In this document: positions 57,901-64,000 of the stretch, in pieces
Position numbering within the stretch: position 1 is the first letter of the stretch
How the letters are laid out: each line of letters opens with the position of its first letter
Source of the DNA: Luteibacter pinisoli
GTDB lineage: Bacteria; Pseudomonadota; Gammaproteobacteria; Xanthomonadales; Rhodanobacteraceae
Assembly (NCBI RefSeq): GCF_006385595.1
Contig: NZ_CP041046.1
Coordinates: 4,044,501 to 4,108,500, forward strand
DNA length: 64,000 nucleotides
Reading direction: 5' to 3'
Translations under genes and position numbers: made by a program
The notes under the pieces: generated by a model
The model's database searches: none
What the model was told of the DNA's origin: nothing
What the model saw: the letters and a program-made list of their open reading frames with translations, nothing else

Positions 57901-59384
57901 ACGGCCATGGGCGTGTCGTCGCCCATCGAGCCGGTGGCTTCCGCTTCGGTTTCCGCCAGCACTTTCAGGACGGATTCGCTTTCCTCGCGGGAAAGGCCGT
58001 ACAGCTTCTGGTAGCGGCGCAACTCTTCCGCCGGCAGCGGTTCGGCGGCGAGGCTCGGGTCGATCAGGTCGGACTCGAGGTACGTGACGCCATCGCGCAG
58101 CCATTCACGGAACGGGGCACGGGCACGGTTGATCGCGTCGATGTCGGCGTCGCGCAGCAGGCGATGTTCGCGGAAATCCACCGCGATCATCTCGCCCGGC
58201 GCGAGGCGGCCCTTGGCGACGATGCGCGACGACGGCACGTCCCACAGGCCGGCTTCGGACGCGACGATCAGATGGTTGTCGTCGGACAGCGCCCAGCGCG
58301 CCGGGCGCAGGCCGTTACGGTCCAGCGTGCAGGCGGCATAGCGACCATCGCACATCACCAGGCCCGCAGGGCCATCCCACGGCTCGCTGTGCAGCGCGTA
58401 ATACTCGTAGAACGCCGCGAGGTCTTCGTCGATGTCTTCGCGTGCGGTGTACGCCGGCGGCACGAGCACGCGCATGGCGGTCAGCAGGTCCATGCCGCCC
58501 ATCAGCAGCACTTCGAGCGCGTTATCCAGGCTTTCCGAATCCGAACCGTCCTGGGTCACCAGCGGGCCGATGTCGGAGAGGTCCACCCTGTCCGAGCGCA
58601 TGACGGTGCCACGCGCCTGCATCCAGCGACGGTTCGCGCGGATGGTGTTGATCTCGCCGTTGTGCGCGAGGAAGCGGAAGGGCTGCGCCAGCCGCCACTT
58701 GGGCGACGTGTTCGTGGAGAAGCGCTGGTGGAACACCACGGCATCGGCGACGAGCGCGGGATGCTTCAGGTCCGGATACACATCGCGCAGGTGGCCGGGC
58801 GCGGCCATGGCCTTGTAGCCGATGACTTCGCCGGACAGCGAGACGACGTAAAACTGCTTGTCGCCCTTCAGCGCCTGCTCGGTGCGGCGGCGCGCGCGGA
58901 ACAACGCTGTCTCGAAGGCCTCGGGCGGCATGTCACCGGGCGCGTCCACGAACACCTGGCGCACGCGCGGCATGGACGACGCCGCAAGCGGACCGCACGC
59001 GTCCTTGTTCACGGCGACGTCGCGCCAGCCGGCGACACGCAGTCCGGCGGCGGCGAGTTCGGTTTCAAGTGTAACTACTGCGGCGGCGTGGGTGTCGTCG
59101 TCGAAGAAAACAACGCCCGCGGCGAACTGCGTCGCCACGGTGATGCCGGCATCGGCGGCAAGCGCGCGCAACCACTCGACGGGACGGCGGATAAGCACGC
59201 CGCAGCCATCGCCACTGATGCCGTCGGCGTTGACGCCGCCACGGTGGGAAAGCTTCGCGAGTGCTTCAAACGCGGTGTTTACGAGCTTCGCGCTCGCATG
59301 GCCATCGATCTGCGCGACGATACCGAAGCCGCAGCTGTCGTGTTCAAACGCCTCGTCGTATAGGCGCGGTGTGCCTTGCTTCAC
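54936..59384 (-). CDS. gltB: Glutamate synthase large subunit
   Basis: Alpha subunit of glutamate synthase, making two glutamates from glutamine and 2-oxoglutarate. The 1482-residue precursor begins with a short propeptide ending before C18 (HDSCGFGIVAQIDG), the nucleophile of the N-terminal glutamine amidotransferase. A central domain is followed by the FMN synthase domain, with the 3Fe-4S cysteines in CKYLRICHLNNC (about residues 1102-1113). The C-terminal GXGXG beta-helix (about 1230-1440, ending GGFAYVLD) is intact. The gene starts 215 bases from the divergent EnvC gene. Confidence 0.97.
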   Translation of the reverse strand: MKQGTPRLYDEAFEHDSCGFGIVAQIDGHASAKLVNTAFEALAKLSHRGGVNADGISGDGCGVLIRRPVEWLRALAADAGITVATQFAAGVVFFDDDTHAAAVVTLETELAAAGLRVAGWRDVAVNKDACGPLAASSMPRVRQVFVDAPGDMPPEAFETALFRARRRTEQALKGDKQFYVVSLSGEVIGYKAMAAPGHLRDVYPDLKHPALVADAVVFHQRFSTNTSPKWRLAQPFRFLAHNGEINTIRANRRWMQARGTVMRSDRVDLSDIGPLVTQDGSDSESLDNALEVLLMGGMDLLTAMRVLVPPAYTAREDIDEDLAAFYEYYALHSEPWDGPAGLVMCDGRYAACTLDRNGLRPARWALSDDNHLIVASEAGLWDVPSSRIVAKGRLAPGEMIAVDFREHRLLRDADIDAINRARAPFREWLRDGVTYLESDLIDPSLAAEPLPAEELRRYQKLYGLSREESESVLKVLAETEAEATGSMGDDTPMAVLSRQVRPLFDRFRQGFAQVTNPPIDPLRERLVMSLVTQIGQERNIFDLGPENAKQILLNSPILSQRKLRQILANPAYANTPRFDLMYGADETLEQAVKRICDDVEAAVRGGVEVVFLSDRYPRRDLLPIHSLLATGAVHARLVEQGLRCQCNIMVETATTRDPHQFACLLGFGATAIYPWLAYQSLFDMGRSGHLHKGEGAPREIGRNYRRGIRKGLLKILSKMGISTVAGYRGAQLFEIVGLSREVVDLCFPGTPSRISGSTFADLEQEQRVLAAEAWDEAQALRAGGLYKYVHGGEYHMYNPDVIASLQVAVRTGEWKDYEKYAHYVDSRPASALRDLLVPREATPIPLDEVEPVEAILKRFDSAGMSLGALSPEAHEALAIAMNRLGARSNSGEGGEDPSRYGTDRQSKIKQVASGRFGVTPAYLVNAEVLQIKVAQGAKPGEGGQLPGHKVDATIARLRYAKPGIGLISPPPHHDIYSIEDLAQLIHDLKEVNPQALVSVKLVSHAGVGTVAAGVVKAGADLITVSGHDGGTGASPLTSIKYAGTPWELGLAETQQTLRLNDLRGRVRLQTDGGLKTGLDVIKAAMLGAESFGFGTGPMVALGCKYLRICHLNNCATGVATQHPVLRQKHFIGLPDMVMNYFRFVAEDVRLHLARLGVRSLAELIGQSDRLEQRGGITAVQERLDLSPLISDDGMGEKVDFACTLARNPMRDPAALASRMSADARVAVQDGLGGTFRYPIANTDRAIGARLSGDVARRWGDAGMADRPVNLHLTGSAGQSLGAWNASGVHIDLIGEANDGVGKGMAGGRLVIRPPADSPFASQDASIIGNTCLYGATGGELFAAGQAGERFAVRNSGALAVVEGAGDHCCEYMTGGVVAVLGRTGLNFGAGMTGGFAYVLDIERNFVDCYNHELVDIVRISHEGMEHYMQHLRQLIARHAELTGSAWGRRMLGDFRGMLQRFWLVKPKAASLDALAEELRSAA

Positions 59385-59492
59385 CTAACGCCTCCTGTGG
59401 CATACGGTTGTGCTGGGAACTTCAGATGCGTGCACGTGGCCCCGCGACCGTGAACCGGCCGACCATCACGTGCACGCGAAGGGCATGCCCCG

Positions 59493-59522
59493 AAGGTACA
59501 CATATTTGCCGCGCTGCGTCAA
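59493..59522 (-). promoter_or_regulatory. Candidate sigma-70 promoter for gltB
   Basis: On the minus strand TTGACG (59517-59522), an 18-base spacer and TACCTT (59493-59498) lie about 110 bases before the gltB start. The -35 match is good, the -10 match fair. The intervening leader (to 59384) has room for control, but no recognisable site is seen. Confidence 0.4.
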
Positions 59523-59599
59523 AGCGTTTGGACGTCCGAACGAATTCCTTACGTCTCATGCCCGGGTAGAGCGCCGGGTCACGCCGGGCCGGGGGCCGG

Positions 59600-60793
59600 A
59601 TGGGTCATAATCGGCGGATGCGCCCACACCATCGCCTGCCCGCCCTTTTCCTCGCTTTCGCCACCGCCAGCCTCGCCCCCCTCCCGCCGGCCCATGCCGC
59701 GCAGGATGCCAAGGCCCGGGCGGAGCAGGAGGACGCCCGGCAAAAGCTGCAGGGCGTGCGCCAGCAGATCGAAACGCTGACCAAAGACCAGCGCGACACG
59801 GCCAATACCCGGGACAGCGCCAACGCCGCCCTGGCCAAAAAGGCCGAAGAGGTCTCCGCGGCGGCGAAGGCCGTCCGCGAGACCGACAGCGAGCTGGCCC
59901 AGCGCCAGCACGACCTGGACGAGCTGAACCAGCAGCGCGCCGGGATGCAGGCCGAGCTGGAGAAGCACAAGGGCGCCCTGGGCGACCTGCTGAGGGCTAC
60001 CTACACCCTGGGCCGCGGCTCGGACCTCCAGCTCCTGCTCGGCGACGAGGACCTCAACCGGATCTCCCGCGCCCTGGCCTACTCCCGCTACTTCCAGGAA
60101 AACCGCCTGGAACGGATCAAGGGCCTGCTGGCGGATCTTTCCCGCCTGCAGGATGTCGAAAACGCGATCAGCGCCGAACAGCAGAAGCTCGAGGCGACGC
60201 GGGCCGAGCGCGAGAAGCGCTCGGGTGAGCTGGAACGCCAGCGGACGGACCAGCAGAAGCTGGCCGCCGAGGCCGATGCGAAATACAAGGACCAGGGCCA
60301 GCGGATGGCGGCCCTGAAGCAGAACGAGCAAGACATGAACGCCATGGTGGCGAAGCTGCAGAAGGTGATCGACGAGGCGGCGAAGGCGGCCGAGCCGGCG
60401 CCCGTGGCCAAGGGCGCCCCGGCAGGCCCGGCGCTGGGCAACCTGCGCGGCAGCCTGCCCTGGCCTACCAGCGGGCCGGTCCATGCGTTTGGCAACGGCG
60501 TCATCATCGTGGCGCCGCGCGGTACCGAGGTAAAAGCGGTGGCTCGTGGGCGGGTGGTGTTCGCCAACTTCCTGCGCGGCTACGGCATGATGATCATCGT
60601 GAACCACGGCAACGGCTTCATGAGCATGTACGGCAACAACGAAACGCTGCTGCACGGCGTGGGCGACATGGTGGAGGCCGGCGAAGCCGTCGGCACCGCC
60701 GCGGCGCCCGCCGGCGACAACGGCGCCTATTTCGAGCTGCGCCAGGGTGGCAAGCCCATCGATGCGCGCGGCTGGCTAGCGAAAAAGCATTGA
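59600..60793 (+). CDS. EnvC-like murein hydrolase activator
   Basis: 397-residue periplasmic protein with a signal peptide (about residues 7-33, HRLPALFLAFATASLAPLPPAHAA), a long coiled coil (about 35-265) and a C-terminal LytM domain (about 285-397). EnvC-type proteins do not cut peptidoglycan themselves; they switch on amidases at the septum. The LytM metal-binding residues are degenerate: the usual first His-x3-Asp position reads VHAFGNG and the final HxH becomes YFEL, so it should be inactive. ATG 59618 is a credible alternative start. It sits next to ctpA, a common pairing. Confidence 0.9.
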   Translation: MGHNRRMRPHHRLPALFLAFATASLAPLPPAHAAQDAKARAEQEDARQKLQGVRQQIETLTKDQRDTANTRDSANAALAKKAEEVSAAAKAVRETDSELAQRQHDLDELNQQRAGMQAELEKHKGALGDLLRATYTLGRGSDLQLLLGDEDLNRISRALAYSRYFQENRLERIKGLLADLSRLQDVENAISAEQQKLEATRAEREKRSGELERQRTDQQKLAAEADAKYKDQGQRMAALKQNEQDMNAMVAKLQKVIDEAAKAAEPAPVAKGAPAGPALGNLRGSLPWPTSGPVHAFGNGVIIVAPRGTEVKAVARGRVVFANFLRGYGMMIIVNHGNGFMSMYGNNETLLHGVGDMVEAGEAVGTAAAPAGDNGAYFELRQGGKPIDARGWLAKKH

Positions 60794-60807
60794 CCACGGA
60801 GAAAGGC

Positions 60808-62154
60808 ATGCGCCAGCACCCCCTTCGCATCGCACTCGCACTGGCCCTGGCCGGCGCGCTGGCGCTCCCGGCACAGGCCCAGCAGAAGAAGGCACCGGTG
60901 AAGCAGCCCGATGCCCCCGCGGCGTCGAGCAGCACGGCCGCAGCCGTGGCGTCCAAGGCCGACGACAGCGTCGACCTGGACGACATCCGCAACTTCACGC
61001 GGGTGTACCACATCATCCAGCAGGCCTACGTCGAGAAGCTCGACAACAAGACCATCATGAAAGCGGCCATCTCCGGCATGCTGCAGAACCTGGACCCGCA
61101 CAGCGAATACCTGGACAAGGAGGGCCTCGACGAGCTGGACGAGGACACCACCGGCAAGTACGGCGGCCTCGGTATCGAGGTGCTCCAGGTGGATGGCTCG
61201 CTGCGAATCATCTCGCCCATCGACGACACCCCCGCCTCGCGCGCGGGCATCAAGCCGGGCGACACCATCCTGAAGGTGGATGGCATGGTCGTGGACCAGC
61301 AGAACATCGACGACGCCTTCAAGAAGCTGCGCGGCGACCCGGGTTCCAAGGTGGTGCTCACCATCCTCCATGAGAAGTCCGACAAGCCGATCGACATGCC
61401 GCTGGTGCGCGAGCGCATCAACGTCACCTCCGTGAAGGTCCGCCAGCTGGATCCGGGCTATGTCTACATCCGCCTGAGCCAGTTCCAGGAAGACACGTCG
61501 ACGGACCTGGACAAGAAGCTGGGCGACTACATCAAGAAGAACGGTGCCCCGCGCGGCGCCGTGCTCGACCTTCGCTCGAACCCGGGCGGCCTGCTGACCA
61601 CCGCCGTCGGCGTGGCCGACACCTTCCTCGACTCCGGCACCATCGTGACGACCAAGGGCCGCCTGCCCGACGCCAACCTGCACTTCGACGCCCACCCGGG
61701 TGACCTGCTGCAGGGCGCGCCCATCGTCATCCTGGCCGACAACGGCACCGCGTCCGCCGCCGAGATCGTCGCCGGTGCGCTGAAGGACAACCACCGCGCC
61801 CTGATCATGGGCCGGCGCACCTTCGGCAAGGGCGTGGTGCAGACCGTGCTGCCGCTGGACCAGGACAGCGCGGTGAAGATCACCACGGCGCGCTATTACA
61901 CGCCTAATGGCACCTCGATCCAGGCCGAAGGCATCAAGCCGGATATCGCACTAGCGGACCTGGCGGTGAACAAGAGCGACACCGCGCCCTCGCTGATCGG
62001 CTCGGAAGCCGACCTGCCGAACCACCTTGCCAACGAGAAGGCGGATGCCGGTGACAAGGCCGCCAGCGATGACGACGGCAAGCTCGCGCTCGAGGATTAC
62101 GCGCTGTCCCAGGCACTGAACGTGCTGAAGGGCCTGTCGCTCAACCGGCGCTGA
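60808..62154 (+). CDS. ctpA: Carboxy-terminal processing protease CtpA (S41 family)
   Basis: 448-residue periplasmic serine protease. A signal peptide (MRQHPLRIALALALAGALALPAQAQ) is followed by a PDZ domain (about residues 95-180, with GGLGIEVLQ and PASRAGIKPGDTI) and the S41 catalytic domain. The Ser/Lys dyad is S316 in NGTASAAEI and K341 in RRTFGKG. The ATG at 60808 has GGAG about 6 bases upstream; a TTG 18 bases higher overlaps the EnvC stop. CtpA trims or degrades peptidoglycan hydrolases and other periplasmic proteins. The linkage with EnvC suggests a shared role in wall turnover. Confidence 0.95.
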   Translation: MRQHPLRIALALALAGALALPAQAQQKKAPVKQPDAPAASSSTAAAVASKADDSVDLDDIRNFTRVYHIIQQAYVEKLDNKTIMKAAISGMLQNLDPHSEYLDKEGLDELDEDTTGKYGGLGIEVLQVDGSLRIISPIDDTPASRAGIKPGDTILKVDGMVVDQQNIDDAFKKLRGDPGSKVVLTILHEKSDKPIDMPLVRERINVTSVKVRQLDPGYVYIRLSQFQEDTSTDLDKKLGDYIKKNGAPRGAVLDLRSNPGGLLTTAVGVADTFLDSGTIVTTKGRLPDANLHFDAHPGDLLQGAPIVILADNGTASAAEIVAGALKDNHRALIMGRRTFGKGVVQTVLPLDQDSAVKITTARYYTPNGTSIQAEGIKPDIALADLAVNKSDTAPSLIGSEADLPNHLANEKADAGDKAASDDDGKLALEDYALSQALNVLKGLSLNRR

Positions 62155-62763
62155 TCACCAGAATTTCCACCAGGGACGGTGGGCGCGGGCCATGCGCTTG
62201 AGACGGCGCGAGGCAGCGCGCGGCGTCGTTTCCTGGGTGATCTTCCAGCCGTCGAACGCCGGCACGCCGTAGGCGCCGGCACCCATGTCGTACTCGAAGC
62301 CGGTGACGGTCTCGGCCAGCTCCACTGGCAGCGCCTGGAAGCAGTCCACGTCGTTACCCAGCGCGTCCGCCGCGTCCTGCTCGGCTTCGAACCGCGCATG
62401 CAGGATGTCGAAGGTGGGTGGCAGCTCGCCGCTGGTGGACAAGGCCCGCACCGCGCTGTCGGCATGGTGCTCGACATGCCATGCCGGTTTGCCGTTTTCG
62501 TAGGCGGTCACCATGCTCCCGGAGAACTCATCCCAGCGCACGGCCACCACCTTGCAGCCTTCGGACAACGGCAGCAGGGAATCTTCGGTGAGCAGCGGGG
62601 AGGCGAAACGGGTGACGACGACGAACCAGCCGTTGGGCAGCGCCACGGACATGCCGCGCCGCGCGTGGGCGGAGACCTCGCCACTGGGGACGAGGTCCAG
62701 GGCGGCGAAGACCGCATCGCCGTCTTTGCCCTTCACCGCCAGCCAGCCGCGGCTCCCGGTCAT
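62155..62763 (-). CDS. Hypothetical protein, 202 residues, last gene of the tat unit
   Basis: I cannot assign this soluble protein. The N-terminal half (AVFAALDLVPSG, MSVALPNGWFVVVTRFASPLLTEDSLLPLSEGCKVVAV) is beta-rich, and FDILHARFEAEQDAADALGNDVDCFQALPVELA (about residues 118-150) is helical. A basic, tryptophan-rich tail (RRLKRMARAHRPWWKFW) ends it. It lies 5 bases downstream of tatC on the same strand and ends exactly next to ctpA, which converges on it. Xanthomonadales relatives may share the position, but its link to Tat export is only by context. Confidence 0.6.
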   Translation of the reverse strand: MTGSRGWLAVKGKDGDAVFAALDLVPSGEVSAHARRGMSVALPNGWFVVVTRFASPLLTEDSLLPLSEGCKVVAVRWDEFSGSMVTAYENGKPAWHVEHHADSAVRALSTSGELPPTFDILHARFEAEQDAADALGNDVDCFQALPVELAETVTGFEYDMGAGAYGVPAFDGWKITQETTPRAASRRLKRMARAHRPWWKFW

Positions 62764-62768
62764 CGCAG

Positions 62769-63521
62769 CTACTCCCGTTCGGCGGGTTTCAGCAGGAATC
62801 GTACGGACAGAAGCCCTATTTCATAGAGCAGGCACATCGGCACCGCAAGCATCACCATGGACAGCAGGTCCGGCGGGGTGATGAAAGCGGCGATGGCAAA
62901 GGCGCCGACGATGGCGTAGCCACGGCCCTTGCTGAGCTTCTCGGCGTCCACGATGCCCATGGCGGCGAGGATCACGACGGCCACCGGCACCTCGAAACAC
63001 AGGCCGAAGGCAAAGAACATCAGCGATACGAAATCGAGGTAGTGCGTGATGTCCGTCATCATGGCCACGCCTTCGGGCGTCACCGCGTTGAGGAACTTGA
63101 ACGCCGCCGGCATCACCACGAAGTACGCGAAGGCACAGCCCGCGTAGAACAGCACCAGCGCAGCCACCAGCAACGGCCGTGCGAGGCGCTTTTCGTGCCG
63201 GTACAGGCCCGGGCTGACGAAAGCCCACAGCTGGTACAGGATCATCGGCATGCTGATGAACAGCGCCACGTAGAAGGCGAGCTTCAGCGGCGTGACGAAC
63301 GGGCTGGCGACCTCGGTGGCGATGAGATGCGCGCCATTGGGCATCTTCTCCACCAGCGGCCTGGCCAGTTCCGCGTAGAGGTGGTTGGCCAGCGGCACCA
63401 GTGCCAGCAAGACGGCCAGCAGCACCACGATCGCCCGCATGAGGCGGCTGCGCAGTTCAATCAGGTGGGAAAACAGGCCTTGCTCGAGTTCGTCTTCGGC
63501 CGACGGATCACGTGCGGTCAT
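62769..63521 (-). CDS. tatC: Sec-independent protein translocase TatC
   Basis: 250-residue core receptor of the twin-arginine export system. The N-terminal LFSHLIELRSRLMRA (about residues 16-30) and the six membrane segments match TatC; FYVALFISMPMILYQLWAFVSPGLYRHEKR (about 83-112), with the conserved glutamate and proline, is diagnostic. It overlaps tatB by 14 bases, as in other tatABC operons. It exports folded proteins with twin-arginine signals. Confidence 0.97.
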   Translation of the reverse strand: MTARDPSAEDELEQGLFSHLIELRSRLMRAIVVLLAVLLALVPLANHLYAELARPLVEKMPNGAHLIATEVASPFVTPLKLAFYVALFISMPMILYQLWAFVSPGLYRHEKRLARPLLVAALVLFYAGCAFAYFVVMPAAFKFLNAVTPEGVAMMTDITHYLDFVSLMFFAFGLCFEVPVAVVILAAMGIVDAEKLSKGRGYAIVGAFAIAAFITPPDLLSMVMLAVPMCLLYEIGLLSVRFLLKPAERE

Positions 63522-63933
63522 GCGGTTCGTTCCGGCCGGGCTCGTCGCCGCCCTGGTTCAGCGGGAGCATGTCGCGCTCCGGGTCAGGCTCGCGCCGGCC
63601 CGCATGTGCGGACTGGGCGTCAGTATAGGCATCGCGCACCTGGGCGCTGCTGTCGCGGAAGGCGTCACCCACGCCGGTGCCAGCGTCACGGAAATCCTTC
63701 TGGACGTTCTCGTGGGCCGCGCGGGCGCTGTCGGCGGTCTCGCGCAGGGTGCGCTTGATTTCCTCGGCCTGGATTTCGCGTTCGACTTCCGTGCGGACGC
63801 TGTCCCAGCCGTTGCGCACGCGACGCAACAGCGCGCCCGCGGTGCGGGCGGCGTGCGGCAGGCGCTCGGGGCCGAGGACGATCAGCGCCACCAGGGCGAG
63901 CAGCAGCAGCTTTCCGAAGCTGATCTCGATCAT
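63508..63933 (-). CDS. tatB: Sec-independent protein translocase TatB
   Basis: 141-residue TatB, which works with TatC in recognising Tat signals. The start MIEISFGKLLLLALVALIVLGPERLP shows the single membrane helix and the GPERLP motif that follows it, and then an amphipathic helix (about residues 25-70). The C-terminal tail is charged and probably unstructured. The TatB assignment over TatA rests on the GPERLP context, the length and the order tatA-tatB-tatC. Confidence 0.95.
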   Translation of the reverse strand: MIEISFGKLLLLALVALIVLGPERLPHAARTAGALLRRVRNGWDSVRTEVEREIQAEEIKRTLRETADSARAAHENVQKDFRDAGTGVGDAFRDSSAQVRDAYTDAQSAHAGRREPDPERDMLPLNQGGDEPGRNEPHDRT

Positions 63934-63948
63934 GGGGCGAGGCGCATG

Positions 63949-64000
63949 TTACGGGTTGCGGTCGTGGGTCTCGGTGCTATCGCGCCGGACGTTTTCCTGC
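63949..64000 (-). CDS. tatA: TatA, 3' end only (cut by the window)
   Basis: The last 16 codons of a minus-strand gene end in a TAA stop at 63949-63951: the tail reads QENVRRDSTETHDRNP, a charged end like that of TatA. It lies 15 bases upstream of tatB, where tatA is expected. Only position and tail character support the name, since the membrane helix is outside the window. Confidence 0.75.
   Translation of the reverse strand, partial: QENVRRDSTETHDRNP

Noticed and set aside
58164..59363. Long + strand frame over the 5' part of gltB
   Set aside because: Antisense shadow; no start or family evidence, and gltB motifs occupy the minus strand.

Overview
The window looks like ordinary chromosome from a GC-rich gammaproteobacterium. 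The zapA - 6S RNA - 5-formyl-THF cyclo-ligase order, the fused CysNC, the RNase PH/RdgB/HemW run, GltBD and TatABC, and the style of the protein sequences suggest Xanthomonadales, most likely a Luteibacter/Dyella-type Rhodanobacteraceae. That placement is inference; no rRNA gene is present to test it. I found no tRNA, insertion sequence, phage gene or CRISPR array. Coding density is very high, with many ATGA, GTGA or TGATG overlaps, and no gene-free stretch exceeds about 300 bases except the one holding 6S RNA.

Layout. 1-4347: a type Va autotransporter with PE_PGRS-like glycine repeats, cut by the left edge. 4406-10610: a sulfotransferase, a coupled MFS/AraC pair, and cysD-cysNC, which makes the PAPS a sulfotransferase would use. 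10534-11827: a small, visibly more AT-rich two-gene module (nucleotidyltransferase-fold protein plus unknown partner) whose 3' end overlaps cysNC tail-to-tail. 11947-14532: two FtsX/MacB-type permeases with no ATPase beside them. 14591-18515: yicC, then rph-GNAT-rdgB-hemW. 18617-21879: DUF1631, PilZ and zinc-ribbon proteins. 21927-27804: pepQ/pepP, ygfB-like, zapB-like/zapA, 6S RNA, fau, an EVE protein and rpiA. 27829-34760: rmuC, folE and a three-gene SMC-like condensin (MksF-MksE-MksB order) without the MksG/JetD nuclease.

34768-40548: small membrane protein, cysK, EF-hand protein, two transporters and a diguanylate cyclase. 40552-44803: VIT and FUSC membrane proteins, then an ABC-2 exporter flanked by two DUF1993 paralogues. 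44800-49962: tag, dinG, HutD, a lipocalin and a gene broken by one extra base in a T6 run. 49998-53455: mostly small accessory genes, including an SDR separated from a secreted protein by a 25-bp palindrome. 53500-64000: gltBD, an EnvC-like LytM factor with ctpA, and tatABC (tatA cut by the right edge).

The functional threads I can support are sulfur activation (cysD, cysNC, cysK, sulfotransferase), cyclic di-GMP (PilZ protein and a GGDEF enzyme), cell division and envelope (zapA, zapB-like, EnvC, CtpA, Tat), DNA maintenance (rmuC, dinG, tag, the condensin), and glutamate/one-carbon/folate metabolism. The most unusual items are the nuclease-less condensin operon, the nucleotidyltransferase module, the T6 frameshift, the 25-bp palindrome and the glycine-repeat autotransporter.
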